This document shows, in pieces, positions 8,923 to 17,774 of a DNA stretch of 64,000 nt (the stretch's first letter is position 1; each line of letters opens with the position of its first letter). Position numbers and translations under genes: made by a program. The notes under the pieces were generated by a model. That model made no database searches. It had not been told where the DNA came from and saw only the letters and a program-made list of their open reading frames with translations. Source of the stretch: a virus; the IMG/VR virus record IMGVR_UViG_3300020056_002272, positions 1 through 64,000 of that record, one strand, 5' to 3'.

Positions 8923-8951
8923 ATAATAAACTATGTGTTTAATTTTGTCAA
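8923..8951 (-). promoter_or_regulatory. Sigma-70-type promoter for gp55
   Basis: Minus strand: perfect -35 TTGACA (8951-8946), 17-bp spacer, -10 TATTAT (8928-8923, five of six). The predicted start near 8916 leaves a short leader with AAGG before the gp55 ATG at 8901. Confidence 0.8.
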
Positions 8952-8958
8952 CTAAATA
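8951..8958 (+). promoter_or_regulatory. Late-type box ACTAAATA
   Basis: ACTAAATA lies about 18 bases before the ATG at 8976, with AGGAG between. It touches the -35 of the divergent gp55 promoter, so early minus-strand and late plus-strand transcription start back to back. It is a weaker match to the late box than others here. Confidence 0.45.
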
Positions 8959-8975
8959 CTGTATAGGAGATTGTA

Positions 8976-9821
8976 ATGCCCGAACCATATGATTATAGAG
9001 ATAGATATCCCCAGGTAGCAGAAGAAGACTTATCTAGGATACAAATTATAGAACAAACCGACGGCGCTGCTGCGGCTCGTGCTGAAATACAAAGATTAAA
9101 CGGTAGCGGTAACCGACGCAGCATTGCAACCACAGATATTGCAGATGTAATTGGTGATGTTACCAATCTAATGAGTGTTTGGCGAAGAAGAAATGTTCCG
9201 CCTACATTGAGACAACCTATTTCTGCGGCTGCTCCTGTAAAATTTGCAGATGAAGGCGGAGGAACAACTGATTGGCGTGTAAAAATAAGCAATCCTTTCG
9301 GCGGCAGCGGAGTTTTAGCTCCACTTAAAGGAGCACTTACTTTTCCTATACAACCGCAAATTACAATACAACATCAAGCTAACTACGATGAAGTTGCACC
9401 TATACATAATAATTATGCTTTTCCGGCATATCAGAACAGTAGTCTTGGACAAATTACTGTAGTTGGTGATTTTCCAGTGCAACATCAAGAAGATGGATTA
9501 TATTGGATTGCTGCAACACACATGTTACGAAGTGCAACCAAAATGTATTATGGAAATAGTTCTAACAAAGGCGCACCACCTCCTATTGTTAAATTAAATG
9601 GCTATGGACAATATACATTAAACAATATTCCTTGTTTGGTTGAAAATTTTACTACTGATTTGCCAAACGGAGTTGATTATATTAAAGCAGGCGGGACATG
9701 GGTGCCAACTGACAGTGTTATTTCTGTAGTATTGAAGCCAGTCTACAGCAGAGACAAGGTAAACAGATTCAGTTTAGATGCATTTGCATCCGGCGGATTA
9801 ATTAGTCAAGGATACATTTAA
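8976..9821 (+). CDS. Baseplate tail-tube protein, gp48/gp54-like
   Basis: 281 residues, start ATG after AGGAG. The core from about residue 105 to 260 (LTFPIQPQ, FPVQHQEDGLYWIAA, GYGQYTLNNIPCLVENF) resembles the tube-like domain of the baseplate tail-tube cap (gp48) and initiator (gp54) of marine T4-like phages; which of the two cannot be decided. Such proteins seat on the hub and start tail-tube growth. The gene opens the long plus-strand baseplate operon; its TAA overlaps the next ATG by one base. The N-terminal about 100 residues are polar and Arg-rich. Confidence 0.65.
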   Translation: MPEPYDYRDRYPQVAEEDLSRIQIIEQTDGAAAARAEIQRLNGSGNRRSIATTDIADVIGDVTNLMSVWRRRNVPPTLRQPISAAAPVKFADEGGGTTDWRVKISNPFGGSGVLAPLKGALTFPIQPQITIQHQANYDEVAPIHNNYAFPAYQNSSLGQITVVGDFPVQHQEDGLYWIAATHMLRSATKMYYGNSSNKGAPPPIVKLNGYGQYTLNNIPCLVENFTTDLPNGVDYIKAGGTWVPTDSVISVVLKPVYSRDKVNRFSLDAFASGGLISQGYI

Positions 9822-10123
9822 TGGTAGAATATGCAAAGTCCAGTCCTTATTTCAAAACAAAGTTTCTTGAAAGCGGCGAATTAGGAGTATTAGAACCAAG
9901 AGAAGTGCCAAGCAGTGACGATGATGCACTTTATACCATAGAAAGTCAATATACCCATCGTCCAGATTTGCTAGCGTATGACATTTATGGTAGTGCAAAG
10001 TATTGGTGGGTATTTGCACAGCGAAATATGGATACAATTAAAGATCCAATCTATGATTTTAAAGCAGGTATAAGCATTTACTTGCCTAATGAAAGCGAAT
10101 TGAAAAAAGCGATAGGACAATAA
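9821..10123 (+). CDS. 53: Baseplate wedge protein gp53-like (short form)
   Basis: 100 residues with the gp53/LysM-like core: HRPDLLAYDIYGSAKYWWVF and a following IKDPIYDF...LP ending. T4 gp53 is about 196 residues, so only the core is kept. In T4, gp53 links wedges to each other around the hub. The start overlaps the upstream stop and the stop overlaps the next ATG by one base each (TAATG), giving a tightly coupled trio. Confidence 0.75.
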   Translation: MVEYAKSSPYFKTKFLESGELGVLEPREVPSSDDDALYTIESQYTHRPDLLAYDIYGSAKYWWVFAQRNMDTIKDPIYDFKAGISIYLPNESELKKAIGQ

Positions 10124-12009
10124 TGCCAAAACCTAATCCGTTGAATGTATATGCAAGTTACAATAATATTTTTACCTTTGGTTGCTTGGACAAAGGACAA
10201 ATTAACGGCGGCGCCCGTCAAGCACCTGCAAATGTCATACTAAAATCAGGCGGAACTGCCGGAGAAAACAAAGTTACCACTTTGAACGAAGCAGCAGCAG
10301 GAATAAATGCCGAATATTTCATTGATAATGTTAGCATGGACAGTATTATTATTCCCACAGAAGGAACAAGAACATCAAATGCTACAAATCTTTCGTTTGA
10401 AGTTATTGAACCATACAGCATGGGTGAATTTTTACAGGCTTGTAAACTGGCAGCAACAGAACTAGGATATACCAATTATCTAGATGCTGGATTTATGTTT
10501 ATGATAGAATTTGTAGGTTGGGATGACAATGGCGGATTCATAGGCAGTGGACAAAATACTAGATACATTCCAGTTAAATTAGTAAACATCACCTTCAATG
10601 TTGATCACCGTGGATCAGTTTACCAAGTTGAATGCATTCCGTGGAATGAGCAAGCTCTAGCAGATCAAACTGAACAGGTAATGACGGATATTTCTATCAC
10701 AGGAAAAGATGTTGAAACTGTGCTTGAAAAAGGCGAAGAAAGTTTAGCAACTATTTTGAATGCAAGATTTGAAGAGTTAAAACAAGAAAACAAAGTCAAA
10801 GAAGGCAACAAATACAAATTTGAATTTCCGCAAGATATTCCAAATGAAATACCTACATCTTTTATAATCAGTGGATTCAATGAAGGCGGCAATGCTCCGA
10901 TGCAAGATACACAAGATGTATTGCAAGACGGTGTAATTGCACAAGAAGAAGCTATTATTCACAATGAAAACAGGAGATTTGAATTTCCAGCATCTACAAA
11001 AATCAGTAGGATAATAGAAGAAGTTGTTATTGCTAGTGACTATGGTAAAGAACTGAAAGACAGAGCACCTGACGGTAACGGAATGGTGCCGTGGTTTAGG
11101 ATTGAAACACAAGTTAAATTTTTAATGAGTAGTGCGCAAGAAGGTGTATACAATGAAGATGCAAAAGAGTATATTTTTAGGATTATACCATATCTAGTTC
11201 ATCATACAATCTTAGCAAAGCCCAATGATGCAGGTAAAGGATATGGCAGTTTACGAGGACAAGCAGTAAAAGAATACAATTACATTTACACTGGCGAAAA
11301 TTCTGATATACTTGATTTTGAAATCCAAATAAATTCAGGATTTTTTACAATGGTAAACTCAGACCATAGTCAAGGCAACCTAGATGATGCAGGCGCACAA
11401 GCAGTAGAGCGCACAGCTTTAGAAATTCAAGAAAGATTTAGACCAAGCGAAGCGTCTCCACAAAATAGCGAAAATGGCGGCGGTATAATGAGAAATTTAA
11501 ACACTACTGCGGTTATGGGCGGCGGTGGCCTAGGTATTGACAATGACAAATTAAGAGTTGCAGCCGAATTCCATACAAATGTTTTACAGGGCGGTGTAGA
11601 TCTTGTTATTTTAGACTTAACAATTCATGGAGATCCTTATTTTATAGCCGACAGTGGAATGGGCAATTACACAGCAGGAATAGCAAGTTTGAATGAAACT
11701 AGCGACGGAACAGTAAATTATCAAACTAGCGAAGTTGATATATTGCTAACATTCAAAACAATTATTGATTACAATGAAAACGGAAATGTCACTTTTAGTG
11801 TTGTTCCTGCTTATAGTGGATTATATAAAGTTACAATGCTGTCAAATAATTGGCAAGGAAATAAATTTTCGCAAACTTTGAAACTTATAAGACGAAGATT
11901 GCAAGACGAGCAACAGATATCAGGTGGCGGAGAGGACAACAGCGTTACAACTGCTATTCCTCAAGAAGAAACACAAGCGAATTATCGTTTGGATACAGTA
12001 AACCCATAA
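10123..12009 (+). CDS. Baseplate hub / virion structural protein, gp27-position
   Basis: 628 residues. Residues about 60-180 form a beta-rich region (IDNVSMDSIIIPTEGTR, FEVIEPYSMGEF, VKLVNITFNVDHRG) common in large structural proteins of marine T4-like phages; a charged helical linker follows at about 195-235 and a further beta-rich part continues to the end. Position directly before gp5 suggests a hub protein that takes the gp27 role, but I see no motif that proves it. No enzymatic residues are evident. It has no promoter of its own and is coupled to the gp53-like gene. Confidence 0.55.
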   Translation: MPKPNPLNVYASYNNIFTFGCLDKGQINGGARQAPANVILKSGGTAGENKVTTLNEAAAGINAEYFIDNVSMDSIIIPTEGTRTSNATNLSFEVIEPYSMGEFLQACKLAATELGYTNYLDAGFMFMIEFVGWDDNGGFIGSGQNTRYIPVKLVNITFNVDHRGSVYQVECIPWNEQALADQTEQVMTDISITGKDVETVLEKGEESLATILNARFEELKQENKVKEGNKYKFEFPQDIPNEIPTSFIISGFNEGGNAPMQDTQDVLQDGVIAQEEAIIHNENRRFEFPASTKISRIIEEVVIASDYGKELKDRAPDGNGMVPWFRIETQVKFLMSSAQEGVYNEDAKEYIFRIIPYLVHHTILAKPNDAGKGYGSLRGQAVKEYNYIYTGENSDILDFEIQINSGFFTMVNSDHSQGNLDDAGAQAVERTALEIQERFRPSEASPQNSENGGGIMRNLNTTAVMGGGGLGIDNDKLRVAAEFHTNVLQGGVDLVILDLTIHGDPYFIADSGMGNYTAGIASLNETSDGTVNYQTSEVDILLTFKTIIDYNENGNVTFSVVPAYSGLYKVTMLSNNWQGNKFSQTLKLIRRRLQDEQQISGGGEDNSVTTAIPQEETQANYRLDTVNP

Positions 12010-12018
12010 GGATAAAAA

Positions 12019-13641
12019 ATGGCAGTTGAAAACATCAGTAAGAATACAATACAACGCACTGTCGACAATGGCAGAGATCTTGGCAAACCAGGACCATATC
12101 TAGGGCGTGTAATTGAACATGTAGATCCAACATATAGAGGCGGGTTGCGTGTAGAGTTGTTAAAATTGACAGAAGCAGGCAACGTAGGCGAAACCCTAGG
12201 ACAAACTGTTCAAGCATACTATGCTAGTCCATTTTATGGTATGGCAAATTCTGTAAGAGGACCAGGACAAAATGATACGTGGGATGATACGCAAAAAAGT
12301 TATGGTTTTTGGATGGTGCCGCCGGATCCTGGCACGTTGGTATTGGTTACTTTTGTAGAAGGTAGAAGAGATCATGCATATTGGTTTGCTTGTGTTCCAG
12401 AGCGCGGAATGACATTTAATATTCCTAACACAGATGCCAGCACAGAAGTTAAATCAGGAATAATTCCCGGCGGTGGCCCTAGATTGCCAACAGGCGAATA
12501 CAACAAACATATTACTGAAGCAACTAGTCAAAATATTAGAAAATATAAAAAGCCTGTGCATGACGAATATGTAGAGCTATTGATTGAACAAGGACTTGTA
12601 GAGGATGATATTAGAGGTATAAGTTCGACCAGTGCGCAACGTGACTTGCCTAGTGCAGTGTTTGGGTTTAGCAGTCCGGGGCCTCTAGACAAGCGCGGCG
12701 GTAAACCTAAAGGCAAAGTTGGGATAAAAGAAAAGAAAGTAGAAATGCATACAAGCCGCTTAGGAAGCAGCAGTATTTTTATTGATGACGGAGATGACAA
12801 ACTGCTACGTGCAGGCAAAGCAGCAGACACGCCATACGAATATTTAGATGCGCCTGCTGGCGATGTCACAGTTCCTCACAATGAAATGATTAGGCTTAAG
12901 ACCAGAACAGGCGCACAAATATTAATGCATACTAGCGAGGATTTGATCTACATTAATAACAGCAGAGGCACTGCTTGGTTGGAGATGACCAGTAATGGTA
13001 AAATAGATATTTACGCAGACGACAGTATTAGCATTCACAGTGAGCAAGATCTTAATATAGTTGCTGATAGAGATGTGAATATTGAAGCAGGTAGAAGTAT
13101 CAATATTAATGCTGTAGAAAATCAATATAATACTGTCGGCAAAAACATGGAAAATCGTGTAGGAGAAACATTCAAGGCTAGTGCAGCAAAAAATGTCGAA
13201 TTGTATGCAGGCGAAAATCTAAATTTATACGGCACTGGTGGTATGGAAGGGATTGCAGGATCAGGCGATATGAAACTGCAAGTTGGAGGCAACATGGAGA
13301 TATTGGTTGGTTCTACAACAAAAATTACCAGCGGCGGTAATTTTGAAGCATTGACATCAGGCAATCATATAGAAACAGCAACAGAAATCCACATGAACGG
13401 ACCAGAAGCATCAGCAGCAAGTGCAGCAACTCAAGCAACTGTAGCTGTATCGGCAGCATTTCCGCAGCGTGTTCCACAACACGAGCCATGGAAAGGACAT
13501 GAGAATTGGAATCCGCCAGCAGTAACTCCAGACAAGACAGAAGCCGTTGCTGAAAGCCAAGATGTTCATTTTTCTCATAGAAAAGGTCCAGGCGACAGAT
13601 CACCAATTGACGGTCCAGACAAGCCAACTATTGTGGAATAA
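12019..13641 (+). CDS. 5: Baseplate hub spike protein gp5-like, without lysozyme domain
   Basis: 540 residues. An OB-fold-like N-terminal domain (about 25-140: GPYLGRVIEHVDPTYRGG, WMVPPDPGTLVLVTF) is followed by a linker and a C-terminal part (about 310-450) with regular short repeats such as NIVADRDVNIEAGRS that fit the triple-stranded beta-helix of the membrane-piercing needle. T4 gp5 carries a lysozyme domain between these parts; here that region is a polar, Lys/Gly-rich linker without a lysozyme motif. The last about 85 residues are Ala/Gln- and Pro-rich. SD AGGA precedes the ATG. Confidence 0.8.
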   Translation: MAVENISKNTIQRTVDNGRDLGKPGPYLGRVIEHVDPTYRGGLRVELLKLTEAGNVGETLGQTVQAYYASPFYGMANSVRGPGQNDTWDDTQKSYGFWMVPPDPGTLVLVTFVEGRRDHAYWFACVPERGMTFNIPNTDASTEVKSGIIPGGGPRLPTGEYNKHITEATSQNIRKYKKPVHDEYVELLIEQGLVEDDIRGISSTSAQRDLPSAVFGFSSPGPLDKRGGKPKGKVGIKEKKVEMHTSRLGSSSIFIDDGDDKLLRAGKAADTPYEYLDAPAGDVTVPHNEMIRLKTRTGAQILMHTSEDLIYINNSRGTAWLEMTSNGKIDIYADDSISIHSEQDLNIVADRDVNIEAGRSININAVENQYNTVGKNMENRVGETFKASAAKNVELYAGENLNLYGTGGMEGIAGSGDMKLQVGGNMEILVGSTTKITSGGNFEALTSGNHIETATEIHMNGPEASAASAATQATVAVSAAFPQRVPQHEPWKGHENWNPPAVTPDKTEAVAESQDVHFSHRKGPGDRSPIDGPDKPTIVE

Positions 13642-13644
13642 ATA
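13637..13644 (+). promoter_or_regulatory. Late promoter box AATAAATA
   Basis: AATAAATA overlaps the end of the gp5-like gene and lies 16 bases before the small gene at 13661, with AGGAG between. It would also serve gp25. Confidence 0.55.
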
Positions 13645-13660
13645 TGTATAGGAGATGTAA

Positions 13661-13822
13661 ATGGGAACGCCAAAGATATACAAGCCAGTAGACTCCAGCG
13701 GTCGAGAAGGAAAAACAGAACCTGAGCGCACAAAAATACTAGATCCAACTGGTGCACCTGTTACAATTACCAAAGATACTTTTAACAGAGGTCCAGCATC
13801 AGCACCTCCTCCAAGGGAATAA
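13661..13822 (+). CDS. Small 53-residue protein between gp5 and gp25
   Basis: ATG at 13661 with AGGAG 6 bases upstream and a late box in front; 53 codons to TAA at 13822, three bases before the gp25 ATG. The protein is Pro-, Lys- and Thr-rich (ends ASAPPPRE) and starts MGTPKIYKPV. In T4 the gene after gp5 encodes the PAAR needle tip gp5.4, but no PAAR sequence is visible here and the protein is too short. The good ribosome-binding site, late box and snug fit argue that it is real. Function unknown. Confidence 0.7.
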   Translation: MGTPKIYKPVDSSGREGKTEPERTKILDPTGAPVTITKDTFNRGPASAPPPRE

Positions 13823-13825
13823 ATT

Positions 13826-14260
13826 ATGGCAACACGTGATAGAGATTTATACAAAACAACTACAATCAACGGCAGTGTAAAAAAAGCGCCTGTATCTAAG
13901 CGTTATAGAGGAACCAGCACAGTAAGCAATGCAGGATCCTTTTCGTTGTTTGATTTACCTTTGATAAAACAAGATATAGTCAATCATTTCCACATACGTC
14001 AAGGTGAAAAATTAGAAAATCCTACTTTTGGCACAATTATTTGGGATATATTGTTTGAACCTCTAACTGAAGCCCTTAAAGATGCAATAATAAAAGATGT
14101 AGAAAGAATTGTAAATTATGATCCACGAGTTAGCGCCGACTCTGTGTTGATAGATGCTTATGAAACCGGTATACAAATAACATGCGAACTTACATATTTG
14201 CCATACAATATTAGCGAAACATTGTCATTACAATTCGATCAAAGAGCCGGCCTCGTTTAA
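13826..14260 (+). CDS. 25: Baseplate wedge protein gp25 (GPW/gp25 family)
   Basis: 144 residues, close to the T4 size (132). The family core is clear: HIRQGEKLENPTFG, WDILFEPLTEALKD and IVNYDPRV, then a beta hairpin. gp25 is the sheath-initiator-like wedge component with an EPR-type core motif, here FEPLT. It sits between the small gene and gp6 as in many contractile tail clusters. A basic N-terminal extension of about 45 residues precedes the core. Confidence 0.9.
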   Translation: MATRDRDLYKTTTINGSVKKAPVSKRYRGTSTVSNAGSFSLFDLPLIKQDIVNHFHIRQGEKLENPTFGTIIWDILFEPLTEALKDAIIKDVERIVNYDPRVSADSVLIDAYETGIQITCELTYLPYNISETLSLQFDQRAGLV

Positions 14261-14281
14261 ACAGCGCACTTTATTAATTCA

Positions 14282-14289
14282 GATAAATA
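14282..14289 (+). promoter_or_regulatory. Late promoter box GATAAATA
   Basis: GATAAATA lies 23 bases before the gp6 ATG with AAGGAT as ribosome-binding site; located in the 52-base gap behind gp25. Confidence 0.65.
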
Positions 14290-14312
14290 TCATATAAAGC
14301 AAGGATAAACCT

Positions 14313-17300
14313 ATGGGTAGCACAGAGCGTCAAAATCGACTTCTTCTAGCAGAAGATTGGAAAAGAATATATCAAAGTTTCAAGTATGCAGATTTTCAAA
14401 GCTATGACTTTGACAATCTACGTAGAACAATGATTAACTACATTAGACAGAACTATCCAGAAGATTTTAACGACTACATTGAAAGCAGTGAATACCTTGC
14501 ACTTATCGATCTTATTGCTTTCCTTGGACAAAATTTATCATTCCGTGCAGATTTAAATGCTAGAGAAAATTATTTAGAAACTGCTGAACGTAGAGAAAGC
14601 ATATTGCGTCTAGCCAGACTTATAAGCTACAACGTTAAACGAAATAGACCAGCTAACGGTTTGTTAAAAGTTGATAGTGTGACTACAACTGAGCGTATTG
14701 TCGACAGTAACGGAGTAAATCTTGCAGGACAAAGTATACAATGGAATGACAGCACTAATAGTGATTGGTTTGAGCAATTTACCAAAATTATAAATGCAGC
14801 ATTGCCAGTTACAAATCCATTTGGAAGACCTTTGAAACTTGAAAAGATTGAAGGTATTTCAACAGAACAATATAGACTTAATTCTAACAGCACAAATATT
14901 CCTGTGTATTCTTTTAACAAACCTATTAATAGTGTAGGAACTAATTTTGAAATTACTAGTTCAAATATAACCGACCAGGAAATATATGAAGAACCACCTT
15001 TGCCAACAAACAAACTTGCGTTTTTATATAGAGATGATGGCAAAGGACCAGGCAGTAACAATACAGGATTCTTTTTTCATTTTAGACAGGGCGAATTAGA
15101 AAACGAAACGTTTAATGTCGAAACAAGTGTGCCTAACACAACTATTAACATTGATTCTGATAATATCAACAACAGCGATATTTGGCTTTATAAATTAGAC
15201 AGCAGCGGTTTTGAAAACGAGCTGTGGGAAAAAGTAGACAATGTAGAAGGCAATAATATAATTTATAATAGCCTACAAAAAGGCATTAGAAGTATCTATA
15301 CAGTTCTTACAAAAATCAATGATAGAGTTAGCCTAGTGTTCAGTGACGGAACATTTGGAGAAATTCCAAAAGGCAATTTTCGTGTTTATTACAGAACCAG
15401 TGATAACAGAGAATTCACAATAAATCCTAGAGATTTATTTGGAATAAATTTACGTATTGCATATACTAGCAAAGCAAACAAAACAGAAACTTTGAATCTA
15501 GTGCTATCACTCAAAGAAAGCATAGACAATGCAGCCGAAAGCGAATCTGACGACACAATTAAACAAAATGCTCCTGCCACTTATTATACACAAAATAGAT
15601 TAATCACAGGCGAGGATTACAATATTGGCGCACTTAATGTGCTACAAGATATTATTAAAACCAAAGCAGTAAACAGAACTAGCAGCGGAATAAGTAGGTA
15701 TTACGATCTGCGTGATGCAAGTGGAAAATATAGTAATACATTGTTGTATGGCAATGACGGTATATTATATAAAGAATTGATAGATAAAGATCAATCATTT
15801 GAATTTGTTACAAAAACAGATATCGAAGGAGTGGTCGAAAATCAAATAGAACCTGTGTTAAGAGACAACAGGCTGAAAAATTATTATTATGATAATTTTC
15901 CTCGTAACGAACAAATTGCTAATTTGAATATAAAATGGAACTCTATATCTTTTGATACAAATAGAAGCACAGGATTGTTTAAAGACTCAAATGATTTTGA
16001 AGTGCAAGTATCTAGTTTTACCACAAGCATTCTCAAATTCATCGAACCTGGTAGTTTGATAAAATTCTCTGCTCCGGATAATTTTCATTTTATGGATGAT
16101 AACACACTTATGGCAGGCTCAGCAGATCACCTAGGATCAAGAGATTACATATGGGTAAAAGTTATTAGTGTTGACGAAGACGGAACGGTTATCGATCCAG
16201 ATACAGGGCTTGGTCCAATTGTGCTAAATGATAGAGTTCCAGACAATTGTAAGATCGAAGAAATTATACCAATATTTAATGACGAATTGTCAACCGATGT
16301 AACAAGACAATTTATTGATCAAGTTTTTGCATATAGAACTTTTGGGTTGCGTTACGACACAAATTTAAGACAATGGCGACTTATTATTAATGAAAACTTA
16401 AATGTTACCGATGATTTCAGTTTAGGCAAGCAAGGAGATGTAACTGGCGAAAGTTTAGATAGCAGCTGGTTGTTACTCTTCGAAACAGACGGAAGAAAAT
16501 ATAGTGTAAAAAGCAGAGGAACACGATATGTATTTGAAAGTGATACTGAAATTAAGTTTTTCTTTGATAGCACAGATGACATTTACGATAGTAAAACAGG
16601 GCGTATAGTAAAAGACACAATAAAACTTTTAAGTGTAAACACACAACCTGATAGCCTTTCACCTTTCACTGTGGATTGGACATGGAAGATAGACAAGGAA
16701 TATAAAAACGTTGCAGGTTACATTAACAGCAAAAAAATAGAAGTTTCATTTTTTGATTCAGATGACGACGGTGTTGTTGATGATCCTGACGTATTTGACC
16801 ATGTGATTGCTCCAGCAACTAATACAAATACAAAATACATCTTCCAAAAACGTTCAGTAATCAATAGAACAGAAACCTATTCATATGTAGATGCTATTGA
16901 AGAAAATATTTCGGTGATTGATTCTGAAACCAACGCTAATCCGTTGAGTCAATGGGCCGACGGCAAAGTTTTTTATATTCCTTTACGAGATGTATTTTTA
17001 GTTTATAATTCTTCTCAAAATAAATTAAATTATACTAATCAATATCATGCATATATTGGGCGTGATGATTTGAAGTTTGAATATAGTCATGCTGCGGACG
17101 AAAATGCTAGGATAGATCCTAGTAGCAGTAATATAATAGATGTATATCTTTTGACCCAAGCGTATGATACTAATTATAGAAATTGGTTGCAAGGAAAAAC
17201 TACATTAATGCCTTTGCCGCCTAGTAGTGATAGCTTATTCTTACAATATGGACAAGATATAAACAAAATAAAAAGTATTAGCGATGATGTAATTTACCAT

Positions 17301-17774
17301 CCGACAAAATACAAACCTTTGTTTGGGAGTAAAGCCGACGTGGATTTACAAGCAAGTTTTAAAATAGTAAAAAACAGTGGAAGAGTAGTAAACGACAACG
17401 ATGTAAAATCAAGAGTAATTGATGCAATCAATACTTATTTTGCATTAGAAAATTGGGATTTTGGAGAAACATTTTATTTCCAAGAACTAGCTGCTTATAT
17501 AACCAATCAATTAGCGCCAGATATTGTAAGTGTGGTAATTGTTCCTACTGCTGCAAATCAAGTGTTTGGTAGTTTGTTTGAAATAAAAAGCGAAAATGAT
17601 GAAATATTTGTTAGTGCCGCAACTGTTGATGATGTGGAAATTATTGACGCTATTACAGCGAGCAGATTACAAGCTAATGGCGAAGTAGTAACAAGTGACC
17701 CTAGTTTAAATACTGGAGTGCAGAGTGAAACTGCAAACGAAAGCATTATTATAACAAGCACAGGAAACTATTAA
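14313..17774 (+). CDS. 6: Baseplate wedge protein gp6
   Basis: 1153 residues, much longer than T4 gp6 (660). The N-terminus (about 10-115: YADFQSYDFDNLRRTMINY, LALIDLIAFLGQNLSFRAD, ERRESILRLARLISYNVKR) is characteristic of gp6 of marine T4-like phages. A baseplate-J-like core follows in the first 450 residues (FTINPRDLFGIN, NRLITGEDYNI). The region from about 470 to 950 is an extra beta-rich insert, and the end (about 990-1110: FKIVKNSGRVVNDNDVKSR, ITNQLAPDIVSV) returns to a wedge fold. gp6 forms the iris ring connecting wedges. TAATG overlap with the next gene. Confidence 0.85.
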   Translation: MGSTERQNRLLLAEDWKRIYQSFKYADFQSYDFDNLRRTMINYIRQNYPEDFNDYIESSEYLALIDLIAFLGQNLSFRADLNARENYLETAERRESILRLARLISYNVKRNRPANGLLKVDSVTTTERIVDSNGVNLAGQSIQWNDSTNSDWFEQFTKIINAALPVTNPFGRPLKLEKIEGISTEQYRLNSNSTNIPVYSFNKPINSVGTNFEITSSNITDQEIYEEPPLPTNKLAFLYRDDGKGPGSNNTGFFFHFRQGELENETFNVETSVPNTTINIDSDNINNSDIWLYKLDSSGFENELWEKVDNVEGNNIIYNSLQKGIRSIYTVLTKINDRVSLVFSDGTFGEIPKGNFRVYYRTSDNREFTINPRDLFGINLRIAYTSKANKTETLNLVLSLKESIDNAAESESDDTIKQNAPATYYTQNRLITGEDYNIGALNVLQDIIKTKAVNRTSSGISRYYDLRDASGKYSNTLLYGNDGILYKELIDKDQSFEFVTKTDIEGVVENQIEPVLRDNRLKNYYYDNFPRNEQIANLNIKWNSISFDTNRSTGLFKDSNDFEVQVSSFTTSILKFIEPGSLIKFSAPDNFHFMDDNTLMAGSADHLGSRDYIWVKVISVDEDGTVIDPDTGLGPIVLNDRVPDNCKIEEIIPIFNDELSTDVTRQFIDQVFAYRTFGLRYDTNLRQWRLIINENLNVTDDFSLGKQGDVTGESLDSSWLLLFETDGRKYSVKSRGTRYVFESDTEIKFFFDSTDDIYDSKTGRIVKDTIKLLSVNTQPDSLSPFTVDWTWKIDKEYKNVAGYINSKKIEVSFFDSDDDGVVDDPDVFDHVIAPATNTNTKYIFQKRSVINRTETYSYVDAIEENISVIDSETNANPLSQWADGKVFYIPLRDVFLVYNSSQNKLNYTNQYHAYIGRDDLKFEYSHAADENARIDPSSSNIIDVYLLTQAYDTNYRNWLQGKTTLMPLPPSSDSLFLQYGQDINKIKSISDDVIYHPTKYKPLFGSKADVDLQASFKIVKNSGRVVNDNDVKSRVIDAINTYFALENWDFGETFYFQELAAYITNQLAPDIVSVVIVPTAANQVFGSLFEIKSENDEIFVSAATVDDVEIIDAITASRLQANGEVVTSDPSLNTGVQSETANESIIITSTGNY

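Noticed and set aside
12540-12880. Lysozyme domain in the gp5-like protein
   Set aside because: The region between OB-fold and beta-helix has no lysozyme-like Glu/Asp motif and is a low-complexity polar linker.
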